Positions 8,091 through 16,818 of a stretch of 44,803 bases of DNA are shown here, piece after piece; within the stretch, counting starts at the first letter, position 1; every line of letters starts with the position of its first letter. Source of the stretch: an uncultured Clostridium sp. (GTDB lineage: Bacteria > Bacillota > Clostridia > TANB77 > CAG-508); the NCBI GenBank assembly GCA_947368535.1, contig CANBHY010000011.1, forward strand, positions 1 through 44,803, written 5' to 3'. A program made the translations under genes and the position numbers. The notes beneath the pieces are model-generated. The model was not told the origin of the DNA and did not search any database. It saw nothing but the letters and a program-made list of their open reading frames with translations.

Positions 8091-9853
8091 TTTCATTAGT
8101 AGGAAATCAAAATAGTGGAAAAACGAGTATTTTTAATAAAATAACAAAGATGAATCAACATGTAGGAAACTTTCCAGGTGTAACTGTAGACATAACAGTT
8201 GGAAAAGTAGATGAATATAATGACTGTGAAATAATAGACTTACCAGGATTATATTCACTATCTACATATTCAAAAGATGAAAATGTAACAAAAGAATTTT
8301 TATATAAAAATAAACCAGAAGTAGTAATAAATGTAATTGACTGTATGAATTTACAAAGAGGGTTATACCTCACAATGCAACTTAAACAATTAGGAATACC
8401 CGTAGTGATGGCTTTGAATATGCTAGATGATCTTGAAAAAAATAATGGAAAAATAGACATAAACAAATTAGAAAATATATTAAAAATACCTATTATACCA
8501 ATAACTAAAATAACAGATAAAGAGATAAAGGAATTATTAAAGAAAAGTAGAGAAGCTGCTAGAAAACAAGAAAAAATAAATCAAATAACAGTTAAAGAAA
8601 ATGCTTATGAAGAATATAAAAAAATAGATAAAATTTGCAAAGAAGTATTATATATTCCAAAAAATAAAAGAGAAATAAAATCGTATAAAATAGATAAAAT
8701 TTTAACTAACAAATTTTTAGGGATACCAATATTTATTTTAATAATGTATTGCATTTTTAAATTAACATTTGACGTAATTGGAGATACTTTAAGTGAAATA
8801 TTACAACATGGAATAGATGTAGTATCAAACTATATATTAATTTATTTAAATAAAATGAATAGCGGTATCGTAATAGAAAGTTTAATAATAGATGGTATAC
8901 TAAAAGGAATTGGCGCAGTATTAAGCTTTTTACCTATAATAGTCACACTATATTTATGCTTATCTATTTTAGAAGATAGTGGATATATGACGAGAATAGC
9001 ATTTATTATGGATAAATTGTTTAAAAAAATAGGATTATCAGGAAGAAGTATAGTTCCAATTTTATTAGGATTCGGATGTTCTGTTCCAGCAATTCTCTCT
9101 ATAAGAACAATAGAATCAGAAAAAGAAAAAAACTTAGCGCTAAATTTAGTACCATTTATAAGTTGCAGTGCAAAAATACCGATATATGGAATTTTTGTAC
9201 AAATGTTTTTTAAAGAAAATCAAGCACTAGCAATGCTAGGATTATATTTAATAGGAATATTAATAGGAATAGTCGTAACTATATGTATAAAAATGAAAAC
9301 AAATAACAAATCAGAAAACCTATTTTTATTAGAATTACCCAATTACAGAATGCCATCATTAAAAAATACATGGCACCTGATGTGGAATAAAATAAGTGAC
9401 TTTTTATCAAAGTCATTTACAATTATATTTTTTACGTCAATGATAATTTGGTTTTTAAAGTCGTTTGATTTAAGCTTATGCTGGGTAACAGAAGATAAAA
9501 GTATGTTAGCAATGATAAGTAAAAAAATGTTACCACTATTTACACCAATAGGTTTTAAAGATTGGAAAATAATAACAGCGTGTATAACAGGAATAAGTGC
9601 TAAAGAATCAATATTAAGTACATTAACAATTTTATCAAATACAAATATAGAAAGTATTGTTGCAGAAATATTTACTATAGAATCAGCAATAAGTTTTATG
9701 ATTTTTACATTATTGTATACTCCATGTATAGCAGCATTAGGGGTTATAAAAAAAGAATTTGGAATAAAAAAAGCAATAAACATTGGAATAAACCAATTAT
9801 TTATTGCTTACATAATTTCATTTATAACGTTTAACCTAGTTACGGTTTTCTAA
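8084..9853 (+). CDS. feoB: FeoB ferrous iron transporter
   Basis: The ATG at 8084 is preferred: GGAG lies 6 nt upstream, and translation begins directly with MVISLVGNQNSGKTS, as in the family. The product has about 589 residues. The N-terminal G domain has G1 GNQNSGKTS (residues 7-15), G3 DLPGLYSL and G4 NMLD. It is followed by a helical GDI-like region and a membrane region with two Gate repeats, including GFGCSVPAILSIRT and SCSAKIPIY, which carry the Cys and Ser residues linked to iron passage. It imports Fe(II) across the cytoplasmic membrane. This is a compact FeoB without a FeoC-like extension. Its end overlaps the convergent TSCPD gene by 18 bp. Confidence 0.93.
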   Translation: MVISLVGNQNSGKTSIFNKITKMNQHVGNFPGVTVDITVGKVDEYNDCEIIDLPGLYSLSTYSKDENVTKEFLYKNKPEVVINVIDCMNLQRGLYLTMQLKQLGIPVVMALNMLDDLEKNNGKIDINKLENILKIPIIPITKITDKEIKELLKKSREAARKQEKINQITVKENAYEEYKKIDKICKEVLYIPKNKREIKSYKIDKILTNKFLGIPIFILIMYCIFKLTFDVIGDTLSEILQHGIDVVSNYILIYLNKMNSGIVIESLIIDGILKGIGAVLSFLPIIVTLYLCLSILEDSGYMTRIAFIMDKLFKKIGLSGRSIVPILLGFGCSVPAILSIRTIESEKEKNLALNLVPFISCSAKIPIYGIFVQMFFKENQALAMLGLYLIGILIGIVVTICIKMKTNNKSENLFLLELPNYRMPSLKNTWHLMWNKISDFLSKSFTIIFFTSMIIWFLKSFDLSLCWVTEDKSMLAMISKKMLPLFTPIGFKDWKIITACITGISAKESILSTLTILSNTNIESIVAEIFTIESAISFMIFTLLYTPCIAALGVIKKEFGIKKAINIGINQLFIAYIISFITFNLVTVF

Positions 9854-10090
9854 AATTTGTTCTAAAGCTATAGCAAGTTGATCAGGGCAAGAAGTTCCTT
9901 TTACACCACATGGTATACCTTTTAATTTTTTTATAACATCGTGAATATTATTTCCTTCTACTAAAGTAGTAACTGCCAAAGTATTTCCTGGACATCCACC
10001 ACGAATTTTAACAGAAGTAATAATATCACCATCCATAGTTATAAGAAACTGGTTAGAACAAACTCCAACTGGGGTATATATATATTCCAT
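9836..10090 (-). CDS. TSCPD-domain protein (TIGR03905-like)
   Basis: The 84-residue protein matches the small clostridial TSCPD proteins: YTPVGVCSNQFLITMDG at the start, VKIRGGCPGNT in the middle and GTSCPDQLAIAL near the end. The three Cys motifs resemble the C-terminal zinc-binding tail of class II ribonucleotide reductases, but the function as a free protein is unknown. The start has GGAAGGAG upstream and a promoter at 10124-10153 on the minus strand. It converges on feoB with an 18-bp overlap of coding ends. Confidence 0.85.
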   Translation of the reverse strand: MEYIYTPVGVCSNQFLITMDGDIITSVKIRGGCPGNTLAVTTLVEGNNIHDVIKKLKGIPCGVKGTSCPDQLAIALEQILENRN

Positions 10091-10123
10091 TTTATCACTC
10101 CTTCCAAAATATTAATTCACAAA

Positions 10124-10153
10124 AATTATAACAAAAAATAAAACATTATACAA
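10124..10153 (-). promoter_or_regulatory. Promoter for the TSCPD gene
   Basis: On the minus strand TTGTAT (10148-10153), an 18-nt spacer and TATAAT (10124-10129). Confidence 0.6.
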
Positions 10154-10157
10154 ATAT

Positions 10158-10168
10158 TGTGCTATAAT
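10158..10168 (+). promoter_or_regulatory. Extended -10 promoter for the DUF308 gene
   Basis: TTGTGCTATAAT-type extended -10 box with TATAAT at 10163-10168; no good -35 is visible. It is divergent from the TSCPD promoter. Confidence 0.5.
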
Positions 10169-10214
10169 AAAAAAATAATATACAAACTAAAAAAGAAATA
10201 AAAGGAGAATTAAT

Positions 10215-10766
10215 ATGGAGATTGAAAAAGTTTTAAAGAAAACAGGATATACATCAATAATAACATCAATTATATTAGGTATTTTAGGTTTTATCATGTT
10301 TATATATTCTAAAACAACACTAAAAATTATTACATATGCAATAGCCGGAATGTTAATATTTCTAGGAATTATAAAAGTAATAGGGTATCTAAGAGACAAA
10401 AATAGAAAAGAATATTTTAATTATGATTTAATCTATGGAATAGTTAATGCAATAATAGGTTTGATACTAATAACACATCCGGGAATACTAGAAGGATTAC
10501 TAGGAATAACAATTGGAATATGGATTATTTATACTGGACTAACTAGACTTGGATTATCATTAAGATTAAAAGAATATAAAACAAAAACATGGATTCCAAT
10601 GTTAATAATATCTATTGCAATATTAGCTATGGGAATATATATAATAATAGCACCAGATCTTATAATAGCTACATTGGGAAGTATAATTTTAATGTATTCT
10701 ATTATGGATCTAATAGAAGGAATAACTTTCTTAATAAATGTAAAAAGATTTGAAAAAATGGGATAA
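10215..10766 (+). CDS. HdeD/DUF308-family membrane protein
   Basis: The ATG at 10215 has AAAGGAG upstream. The 183 residues form about six short membrane helices (roughly 15-34, 38-58, 72-90, 95-113, 125-143, 148-168) arranged as three helical hairpins, the layout of the HdeD/DUF308 family. The family has been tied to acid resistance in Escherichia coli (HdeD), but Gram-positive members are uncharacterised. It is flanked by its own promoter and a strong terminator. Confidence 0.75.
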   Translation: MEIEKVLKKTGYTSIITSIILGILGFIMFIYSKTTLKIITYAIAGMLIFLGIIKVIGYLRDKNRKEYFNYDLIYGIVNAIIGLILITHPGILEGLLGITIGIWIIYTGLTRLGLSLRLKEYKTKTWIPMLIISIAILAMGIYIIIAPDLIIATLGSIILMYSIMDLIEGITFLINVKRFEKMG

Positions 10767-10775
10767 TAGATAATT

Positions 10776-10816
10776 AAAACAACTATATTCATCAAGTATG
10801 AATATAGTTGTTTTTT
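10776..10816 (+). terminator. Rho-independent terminator
   Basis: AAAACAACTATATTCAT (10776-10792), loop CAAGT, and its perfect complement at 10798-10814, ending in a T run. It acts after the DUF308 gene. Confidence 0.9.
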
Positions 10817-10852
10817 ATATAAATACAATCTACACAATTTGATGGAAAGTCT

Positions 10853-10881
10853 TTGATTTTTTTAAATCGTTTTGATATAAT
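10853..10881 (+). promoter_or_regulatory. Sigma-A promoter for the phosphoesterase gene
   Basis: TTGATT (10853-10858), a 17-nt spacer and TATAAT (10876-10881). Confidence 0.75.
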
Positions 10882-10908
10882 CGTCTTGAAAGTAAAAAGG
10901 AGAGAAAT

Positions 10909-11760
10909 ATGAGAATAGCAATAATATCGGACATACATGGAAATTTAGAGGCATTAAAATCTACAATTAAAGATATAAAAACAAAACAAATCGATAAAAT
11001 ATATTGTTTAGGAGACATAATATCTAAAGGAAATCATACACATGAATGCATAGAAATAATTAGAAAAGAATGTGAGATTGTTTTAAGAGGAAATTGTGAT
11101 AGACATTTTTCAGGAGTGCTAGACAAAGAAAAAGTAAAAGAAAGACTAAAAGAAAAGGCACAAATAGAAATAGATAGATGGGACAATCTAAATGAAATAT
11201 TAACAGAAGAAGAAAAACAATATCTAAACAAATTACCTTATTCACACGAATTTTATTTAAGTGGAAGTTTAGTAAGAATGTTTCACGCTTCTCCAGAAAG
11301 AGATAACTTAGTTGTAATAAATCAAGACTTTTTAGAAACAAAATATAAAATGTTTTTACCAAGTGAAAAAACATTATCTCAAAAAGTAGCAGACATAGTA
11401 GTATATGGACATATACATCACCAATACATGGATAAAATGTATAATAAAACATTATTAAATACTGGTAGTGTAGGAAACAGTTTTTGTTTAATCAGAAATG
11501 ATAAAAAAGATAGTAATGTAAAAGAAATTAGACAAGCACATTATGTGATATTAGAAGGAAAATATGGAGAAAAAGAATATTCAGCTTCTACTGTAGGAAT
11601 AGAATTTGTTAAAGTTCCTTACAATGTAGAAAAAGAATTAGAAGATGATGCATATGAAAAAGATATATTTAGATATGAAGTACTAAATGGAACTTATAGA
11701 AACATGACTAAAATTAAAGAAAACTTTGAAAGATTAGGAATAAACTTTGATGAATTTTAA
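10909..11760 (+). CDS. Calcineurin-like metallophosphoesterase
   Basis: The ATG at 10909 follows AAAGGAG. The protein has 283 residues. All five metal-binding blocks of the YfcE/MJ0936-like family are visible: ISDIHGN (residues 6-12), LGDI, RGNCDR, MFHASP, and VVYGHIHHQY with NTGSVGNSF after it. It therefore binds two metal ions and hydrolyses phosphomonoesters or diesters in the cytosol. The C-terminal about 80 residues extend beyond the core and may set specificity. The natural substrate is unknown. It is transcribed from its own promoter. Confidence 0.82.
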   Translation: MRIAIISDIHGNLEALKSTIKDIKTKQIDKIYCLGDIISKGNHTHECIEIIRKECEIVLRGNCDRHFSGVLDKEKVKERLKEKAQIEIDRWDNLNEILTEEEKQYLNKLPYSHEFYLSGSLVRMFHASPERDNLVVINQDFLETKYKMFLPSEKTLSQKVADIVVYGHIHHQYMDKMYNKTLLNTGSVGNSFCLIRNDKKDSNVKEIRQAHYVILEGKYGEKEYSASTVGIEFVKVPYNVEKELEDDAYEKDIFRYEVLNGTYRNMTKIKENFERLGINFDEF

Positions 11761-11862
11761 AAACTTAAGTTTAATTTAATATTATATTAATAAAATAAAG
11801 CAATAAAGAAAGGGGATGATATATGAAAAGTTAAAAATAAAAAAGAAAGGAAATATTTATTT

Positions 11863-12516
11863 ATGGAGGAAAATGAAACTGACCTGATGCAGGCAGCAAA
11901 TATAATAAAAATAGAAGGAAAATTAGATAAAAAAGCAAATGATTTTGAGAAAATCATGCTTATATATAAATCTGCAATGAAAGTATTAAAAACAAAATTT
12001 GATATACTAAATGAAGAGTTTGATAATTTTTGTGAATATAATCCAATAGATCATATAACAGAAAGAATAAAATCACCTGATAGTATTATTGAGAAAATGA
12101 CTAAAAGAGAGTTAGAATTAACTTATAAAAATTTAGTAGAACAAATAAATGATATTGCAGGTATGAGAATAATATGTTCTTTTAAAGACGATATATTTAA
12201 AATTGTAGATATAATAGAAAACTTTCAAGATATAGAAATAATTGAGAGAAAAGATTACATAACAAATCCAAAACAAAGTGGATACTCAAGTTATCACATG
12301 GTAGTAAAAGTACCAGTAACCTTTACAGACAAAACTATATATGTAAAGGTAGAGTTACAAATAAGAACAGTAGCCATGGATTTTTGGGCAAGCCTAGAAC
12401 ATAAATTAAAATATAAAAAGAATATAAGTAAAAAAGCATCAAAAGACTTAATATCAGCAGCAAAAACAATTGCTAAATTAGATGATAAAATGATGCAAAT
12501 AAAATTAAACATATAA
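11863..12516 (+). CDS. relQ: Small (p)ppGpp synthetase (RelQ-type GTP pyrophosphokinase)
   Basis: The 217 residues hold a RelA/SpoT synthetase domain without the hydrolase, TGS or ACT domains of long Rel proteins. Landmarks are ITERIKSPDSIIEKM, NDIAGMRIICSF, PKQSGYSSYHMVV and VELQIRTVAMDFWASLEHKL, the last carrying the catalytic-loop and Glu residues. It transfers pyrophosphate from ATP to GDP/GTP to make alarmones. The start at 11863 has GAAAGGA upstream. It is closest to the RelQ (SAS1, YjbM) type, with a short C-terminal helix likely used for oligomerisation. A tiny ORF with a strong ribosome binding site precedes it at 11823. Confidence 0.85.
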   Translation: MEENETDLMQAANIIKIEGKLDKKANDFEKIMLIYKSAMKVLKTKFDILNEEFDNFCEYNPIDHITERIKSPDSIIEKMTKRELELTYKNLVEQINDIAGMRIICSFKDDIFKIVDIIENFQDIEIIERKDYITNPKQSGYSSYHMVVKVPVTFTDKTIYVKVELQIRTVAMDFWASLEHKLKYKKNISKKASKDLISAAKTIAKLDDKMMQIKLNI

Positions 12517-12520
12517 AAAT

Positions 12521-12558
12521 AAAACAACTATTAATTTATATATTAATAGTTGTTTTTT
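12521..12558. terminator. Bidirectional terminator between relQ and the minus-strand gene
   Basis: AAAACAACTATTAAT (12521-12535) pairs perfectly with 12542-12556. T runs follow on both strands, and the minus-strand stop codon abuts the stem, so it can serve both convergent genes. Confidence 0.85.
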
Positions 12559-14233
12559 ATCTTTCAACAGGTACATTTTGTTTTGATACTCTTATTGTAC
12601 CATCAATCAAACTTATAGATTTAGGAATTAAAGTATTATTTTTTTCGTAGTTCATTACGTCAAATAAATGACGTGCAAAAGTCTGCTTTTTTCGATTTGC
12701 TGGAGTCGAAGGTAGAAAATTAGAATTAAATACTGAATTGCGAATTAATTCCTTTTGTTCATCTGTAATAGGTGCTAACACTGGAACAGAATACAGTCCA
12801 TTTGTATAATCTGTTCTACCTTGATATAGAGGTAAATCATACATGATTGAAGGAGAAATTTGAAAATCATCTACCATATAATTTTCAAGAAATTCCATTA
12901 AAGTAGATTTTCTAATATGTAAAAGGAAAGTATCAGTCATTCCATTATCAATACCCAAACCAACGAATTTTCCAAGAAAACCACGATTAGTACATACATC
13001 TATATTATTAGGAATGATACCAGCATTTAGATAATGAGAATTTTCTTTTAAACAAATTAGCAAATATAGCATAGTAGCATCTTTTAAACCACATGCAGCA
13101 AATATTGGGCTATAAAGAGCAAAATAGTGCGTAGCATCTGCGGTTAAATCATTTTTTGAATTTGGCAAATATGTATCAAAAAAATCTTTGTATTTATCTT
13201 TATATTCACTTTGAACATAATGTAAAAAAGTATCATTAGGAAAAGAATATATATTTTCAGAAATATCATATTCTGATTCATTATTTATCTTCAATTTTTC
13301 AGCCTTTTGCATTTCTAAAATGAAACGAATTGGATCATAAAATAAATTTATTTTAACAAGTTCTTTATCTAAATCCTCTTTAGAAGGAGATTTAAAAGTT
13401 CCATCAACCATAGACTGAGTTAAACCAAAATCACGAATAACAAACATTGCTCCTAAATAAGTATCAAGTTCTTTATAAAATCTATTAATCCAGAAAGAAT
13501 ATAAAGTTAATAAATTAAAAGGAGATTGATTTTGCATTTTTTCTGTATCGGCAAAAATAGATAAAAGCTTCTCTGCCTTATTAGAAGGATTATCAGAAAC
13601 TAATGCATCAGCATATTCTTTAAAACCTAAAAAGTTCATTTTTTTATCATTTATATCTAAATAAGAGTATAATAATCCTAATTTATCTAATTGTTGTAAA
13701 ATCAAATAAGTAGAACTAGAAATATCTGTTTTCAACTTAGGAATAATCTGATCTAATCTATATTTTAAAAATTCATTAATATCAGAAAAATCTGAATTTA
13801 AAAATTCGCGTTTTAATTGAGCTGCATAATATATTTGAGTTAATGAAAAATTAGAACGTGGCAATTCTTCTAATTTATCTAAAGGACAATCAAGTGAATC
13901 TAATAAAGAATTATAGTGCTCCAATCTTTGAGGTTGTTTTGCAAATAAGTCATAACAAATATATTGCATAAAAGATTGAGAAATTTTGACACCAGAATAA
14001 GAAGTAGCCGAAATTTCTTCTAAATCTTTAGCAAAAATTTCTTCAACTTCTGATTTTGTTATATTTGGATTTTGAGTTTTTAAATTTCTTACATACCTAT
14101 TAATACGATATAAAAAGCTCTTCAAATATTTTGCTTCCTTCTTGTGCCTTAATTCAGCAAAAGTAAGAGAATGAGTTAAGTTATCGTCAAACGTATGAAA
14201 AGGTATAGAAAAAGCAGCATCAAAATTTGACAT
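12557..14233 (-). CDS. Large soluble protein of unknown function
   Basis: The start is the ATG at 14233, with AGAAAGGA upstream; a TTG two codons earlier is less likely. The protein has 558 residues. I recognise no domain: there is no P-loop, no signal peptide, no membrane segment and no zinc-finger pattern. It looks mostly alpha-helical, with an N-terminal basic helix (about 25-55), an even charge distribution and a short conserved-looking C-terminal motif, FLPSTPANRKKQTFARHLFD. It has its own promoter, divergent from the S10 operon, and shares a terminator with relQ. The coding sequence is clean and full length, so it is a real gene. It could be lineage-specific. Confidence 0.75.
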   Translation of the reverse strand: MSNFDAAFSIPFHTFDDNLTHSLTFAELRHKKEAKYLKSFLYRINRYVRNLKTQNPNITKSEVEEIFAKDLEEISATSYSGVKISQSFMQYICYDLFAKQPQRLEHYNSLLDSLDCPLDKLEELPRSNFSLTQIYYAAQLKREFLNSDFSDINEFLKYRLDQIIPKLKTDISSSTYLILQQLDKLGLLYSYLDINDKKMNFLGFKEYADALVSDNPSNKAEKLLSIFADTEKMQNQSPFNLLTLYSFWINRFYKELDTYLGAMFVIRDFGLTQSMVDGTFKSPSKEDLDKELVKINLFYDPIRFILEMQKAEKLKINNESEYDISENIYSFPNDTFLHYVQSEYKDKYKDFFDTYLPNSKNDLTADATHYFALYSPIFAACGLKDATMLYLLICLKENSHYLNAGIIPNNIDVCTNRGFLGKFVGLGIDNGMTDTFLLHIRKSTLMEFLENYMVDDFQISPSIMYDLPLYQGRTDYTNGLYSVPVLAPITDEQKELIRNSVFNSNFLPSTPANRKKQTFARHLFDVMNYEKNNTLIPKSISLIDGTIRVSKQNVPVER

Positions 14234-14279
14234 AATCAATCCTTTCTAAAAATAAAAGTATATACACATAGTTAACATA

Positions 14280-14308
14280 ATTATAACACAATGATAAATA
14301 AAAATCAA
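14280..14308 (-). promoter_or_regulatory. Promoter of the 558-residue gene
   Basis: On the minus strand TTGATT (14303-14308), a 17-nt spacer ending in TGTGT, and TATAAT (14280-14285), about 50 nt before the start codon. Confidence 0.7.
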
Positions 14309-14355
14309 GATATGGAAAAATAGGAAAAAATAGATAAAAAATATTAAAAAAGTAG

Positions 14356-14384
14356 TTGACAACCAATATATGCCATAGTATAAT
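14356..14384 (+). promoter_or_regulatory. Main promoter of the S10-spc-alpha ribosomal operon
   Basis: Perfect TTGACA (14356-14361), a 17-nt spacer and perfect TATAAT (14379-14384), preceded by an A-rich UP-like tract. It is the best promoter in the window, as expected for ribosomal proteins. Confidence 0.9.
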
Positions 14385-14390
14385 AGGTAG

Positions 14391-14596
14391 GCGTAAGATA
14401 AAGCGATGAAGCAGGATGTGGCTACACATTAAGTGGAGGGAACTCCTGCAGAGTATGTCTTGGCTTAGACCGGGCGATAAGTTTGATAAAAGCACACTTA
14501 TCCAGGATACAAAAGAAATATTGTAACTTGGATTTATATATGGTTTTAAAAGAAACACAAGGGTGCGTTTAAAACTTGCCGTTACATTTAATAAGG
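14391..14596 (+). ncRNA. Structured 5' leader of the S10 operon, candidate autoregulatory leader
   Basis: This leader of about 215 nt runs from the promoter to rpsJ. It has several stems: GCAGGA (14411-14416) with TCCTGC (14444-14449), containing ATGTG/CACAT (14416-14420, 14425-14429) and GGAG/CTCC (14435-14438, 14443-14446), some of which are mutually exclusive; GATAAGT (14476-14482) with ACTTATC (14496-14502); and GTTTTAAA (14543-14550) with TTTAAAAC (14568-14575). In other bacteria this leader binds r-protein L4 for feedback control; here that is an inference. None of the stems is followed by a T run. The 373-bp gap 14234-14606 otherwise holds only the two promoters. Confidence 0.5.
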
Positions 14597-14606
14597 AGGG
14601 AAAACA

Positions 14607-14936
14607 ATGGCAACATCAAACCAAAACGTAGGAAGTGAAAAAATTAGAATAAGATTAAAAGCTTATGACTTCGTAGTTTTAGATCAGTCTGCTGAAAGAA
14701 TAGTAGATACTGCTAAAAGAACAGGAGCAAAAGTTTCAGGACCTATTCCACTTCCAACAGAAAAAGAAATAGTAACTATTTTACGTTCTCCACACAAACA
14801 TAAAGACTCAAGAGAACAATTTGAAATGAGAACACATAAAAGAGTTATTGATATTCTTTATCCAACACAAAAAACAGTTGATAGCTTAATGAAATTAGAG
14901 TTACCAGCAGGTGTTGATATAGAAATTAAGCTATAA
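14607..14936 (+). CDS. rpsJ: 30S ribosomal protein S10
   Basis: The 109-residue protein carries the S10 signature [21 protein letters not shown], then [10 protein letters not shown] and the C-terminal [14 protein letters not shown]10 sits in the 30S head and, as NusE, also takes part in antitermination. The start follows AAGGAGG. It has about seven more N-terminal residues (MATSNQNVG) than typical S10. First gene of the cluster. Confidence 0.97.
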   Translation: MATSNQNVGSEKIRIRLKAYDFVVLDQSAERIVDTAKRTGAKVSGPIPLPTEKEIVTILRSPHKHKDSREQFEMRTHKRVIDILYPTQKTVDSLMKLELPAGVDIEIKL

Positions 14937-15096
14937 CTTAATGAAAATGAGCTAAAGCGATATTTGAATTTAGTTAGAGCTATATGCAGAGCACTACAAT
15001 GCAAAATTTGCACAACACAAATCAAAAAAGTTGTACAGAACCAAGCTACCTATTTATAATATGTAGCCAATAGTAATGTATAGGAGGAAAACAAAG
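14937..15096 (+). other. Long structured gap between rpsJ and rplC
   Basis: About 160 nt separate rpsJ and rplC, far more than between most genes of this cluster. The gap contains the palindrome TGCAAAATTTGCA (15000-15012) and a stem pairing GCTAC (15045-15049) with GTAGC (15063-15067), just before the AGGAGG of rplC. No T run and no ORF were seen. It could hold a second regulatory leader or an RNA-processing site. Confidence 0.4.
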
Positions 15097-15732
15097 ATGA
15101 AAAAAGCAATCATCGGTAGAAAAGTCGGAATGACACAAATATTCGACGAAAAAGGTAATGTAATACCAGTAACAGTTATCGAAGCTGGACCATGTAGCGT
15201 TGTTCAAGTAAAAACTGTAGAAACAGATGGATATGACGCAGTTCAATTAGGATTTGGTACAGTAAAAGATAAAAAAATAAATAAACCTGAAAAAGGACAT
15301 TTTACAAAAGTAAAAGTTACTCCAACTAAACATTTAAGAGAATTCAGAGTAGATGATGTATCAAATGTTAAAGTAGGAGATGAAATAAAAGCTGATGTAT
15401 TTACTGCAGGAGAAACTGTAGATATACAAGGAACAACAAAAGGAAAAGGATTCCAAGGTGTTATAAAAAGACATGGACAATCTAGAGGACCAATGGGACA
15501 CGGTTCTATGTATCACAGAAGACCAGGTTCAATGGGATCAACATCAACTCCAGGTAGAGTTTTCAAAGGTAAAAAATTACCAGGACATATGGGATGTTTA
15601 ACAGTTACAATCCAAAACCTAAAAGTTGTTAGAGTAGATTTAGACAAAAACTGTATATTAGTAAAAGGTAGTGTTCCAGGAAATAAAGGTGCTATCTTAA
15701 AAATAAAAGATGCCACAAAGGCATTAGCGTAA
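15097..15732 (+). CDS. rplC: 50S ribosomal protein L3
   Basis: The start is the ATG at 15097, right after AGGAGG; the open frame upstream is leader. The 211-residue protein shows [19 protein letters not shown] at the N-terminus and the central extension [19 protein letters not shown], which reaches toward the peptidyl-transferase centre and carries the Gln that is N-methylated in some bacteria. L3 is an early assembly protein of the 50S subunit. Confidence 0.97.
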   Translation: MKKAIIGRKVGMTQIFDEKGNVIPVTVIEAGPCSVVQVKTVETDGYDAVQLGFGTVKDKKINKPEKGHFTKVKVTPTKHLREFRVDDVSNVKVGDEIKADVFTAGETVDIQGTTKGKGFQGVIKRHGQSRGPMGHGSMYHRRPGSMGSTSTPGRVFKGKKLPGHMGCLTVTIQNLKVVRVDLDKNCILVKGSVPGNKGAILKIKDATKALA

Positions 15733-15751
15733 GAGAAAGGAGGAACAGTAA

Positions 15752-16375
15752 ATGCCTACAATAGATGTATATAACGTAGAAGGAAAGAAAGTTAGTACGG
15801 TAGATTTAAAAGAAGAAATATTTGGACTAGAACCAAATGAAAATATAGTACACAGTGTATTAATTAATTTCTTAGCTAATCAAAGACAAGGTACTCAAAG
15901 TACAAAAACTAGATCTGAAGTTAGCGGTGGAGGGAGAAAACCTTGGAGACAAAAAGGAACAGGTAGAGCTAGACAAGGAAGTATAAGAGCTCCACAATGG
16001 ATTAAAGGTGGTATAGCTTTAGGTCCAAAACCAAGATCTTATACATACAGAGTAAACAAAAAAGAAAAGAGATTAGCAATAAAATCTGTATTAAGTTCAA
16101 AAGTTTTAGAAAATCAATTAGTAGTAATTGATAAATTACCATTTAAAGAAATCAAAACAAAACAAATGGTAAATGTTTTAGAGAAAAACAAAGTAGAAGG
16201 AAAAGCATTAATAATGTTACCTGAAAAAAATGAAGCTGTTCAAAAATCAGCTAGAAATATAGAAGGTGTAAAAACAACATTAGTTAATACAATTAATGTA
16301 TATGATTTATTAAAATACAATAAATTAGTAATTACACTAGATACAGTTAAAAAATTAGAGGAGGTGTATGCATAA
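15752..16375 (+). CDS. rplD: 50S ribosomal protein L4
   Basis: This is a 207-residue L4 with the long loop [20 protein letters not shown] that lines the exit tunnel, followed by [13 protein letters not shown]4 is the feedback repressor of S10 operons in enterics and bacilli, which fits the structured leader ahead of rpsJ. The stop overlaps the rplW start by one base, so the two are coupled. Confidence 0.97.
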   Translation: MPTIDVYNVEGKKVSTVDLKEEIFGLEPNENIVHSVLINFLANQRQGTQSTKTRSEVSGGGRKPWRQKGTGRARQGSIRAPQWIKGGIALGPKPRSYTYRVNKKEKRLAIKSVLSSKVLENQLVVIDKLPFKEIKTKQMVNVLEKNKVEGKALIMLPEKNEAVQKSARNIEGVKTTLVNTINVYDLLKYNKLVITLDTVKKLEEVYA

Positions 16376-16722
16376 TGGTAGCAGAAGATATAATCATAAA
16401 ACCAATTATTACTGAAAAAAGTAATGATGCAATGCAAGAAGGAAAATACACTTTCAAAGTTGCAAAAAAAGCAACTAAACCAGAAATAGCAGACGCAGTT
16501 GAAAAATTATTCAATGTAAAAGTATTAAAAGTAAATACAATGAATATTGATGGAAAACAAAAAAGAGTTGGAGTTCATCAAGGAAAAACAGCTAGCTGGA
16601 AAAAAGCTATAGTATTTATAGATACAGATCCAAAAACAGTTACTTATACTAAAAAAGGTGGAAAAGAAACTAAAGGTACTAAAAAATACAATTCTTCAAT
16701 AGAAGAATTTATGGGAGCTTAA
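16375..16722 (+). CDS. rplW: 50S ribosomal protein L23
   Basis: The 115 residues include the signature [20 protein letters not shown] and [20 protein letters not shown]23 sits at the tunnel exit and docks trigger factor and SRP. It shares one base with the rplD stop. A C-terminal tail of about 15 residues (SSIEEFMGA) goes beyond the minimal protein. Confidence 0.95.
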   Translation: MVAEDIIIKPIITEKSNDAMQEGKYTFKVAKKATKPEIADAVEKLFNVKVLKVNTMNIDGKQKRVGVHQGKTASWKKAIVFIDTDPKTVTYTKKGGKETKGTKKYNSSIEEFMGA

Positions 16723-16740
16723 TTAGCTAAATAAAAATAT

Positions 16741-16782
16741 CTGGAAAATACCAGGAAAATAAATAATATCTGCACGGAGCAG
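16741..16782 (+). other. Two small look-alike hairpins between rplW and rplB
   Basis: CTGG (16741-16744) pairs with CCAG (16751-16754), and CTGC (16770-16773) pairs with GCAG (16779-16782). Both follow TAT and precede GAAAA, giving a duplicated short unit in a 96-nt gap. Function unknown; possibly RNA processing. Confidence 0.3.
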
Positions 16783-16818
16783 GAAAAAATCCGAAAAAAT
16801 TAAGAAAGAGGAATTATT

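Noticed and set aside
8155..9783. Antisense open frames within feoB
   Set aside because: No ribosome binding sites, low-complexity translations, and the sense frame is a certain FeoB.
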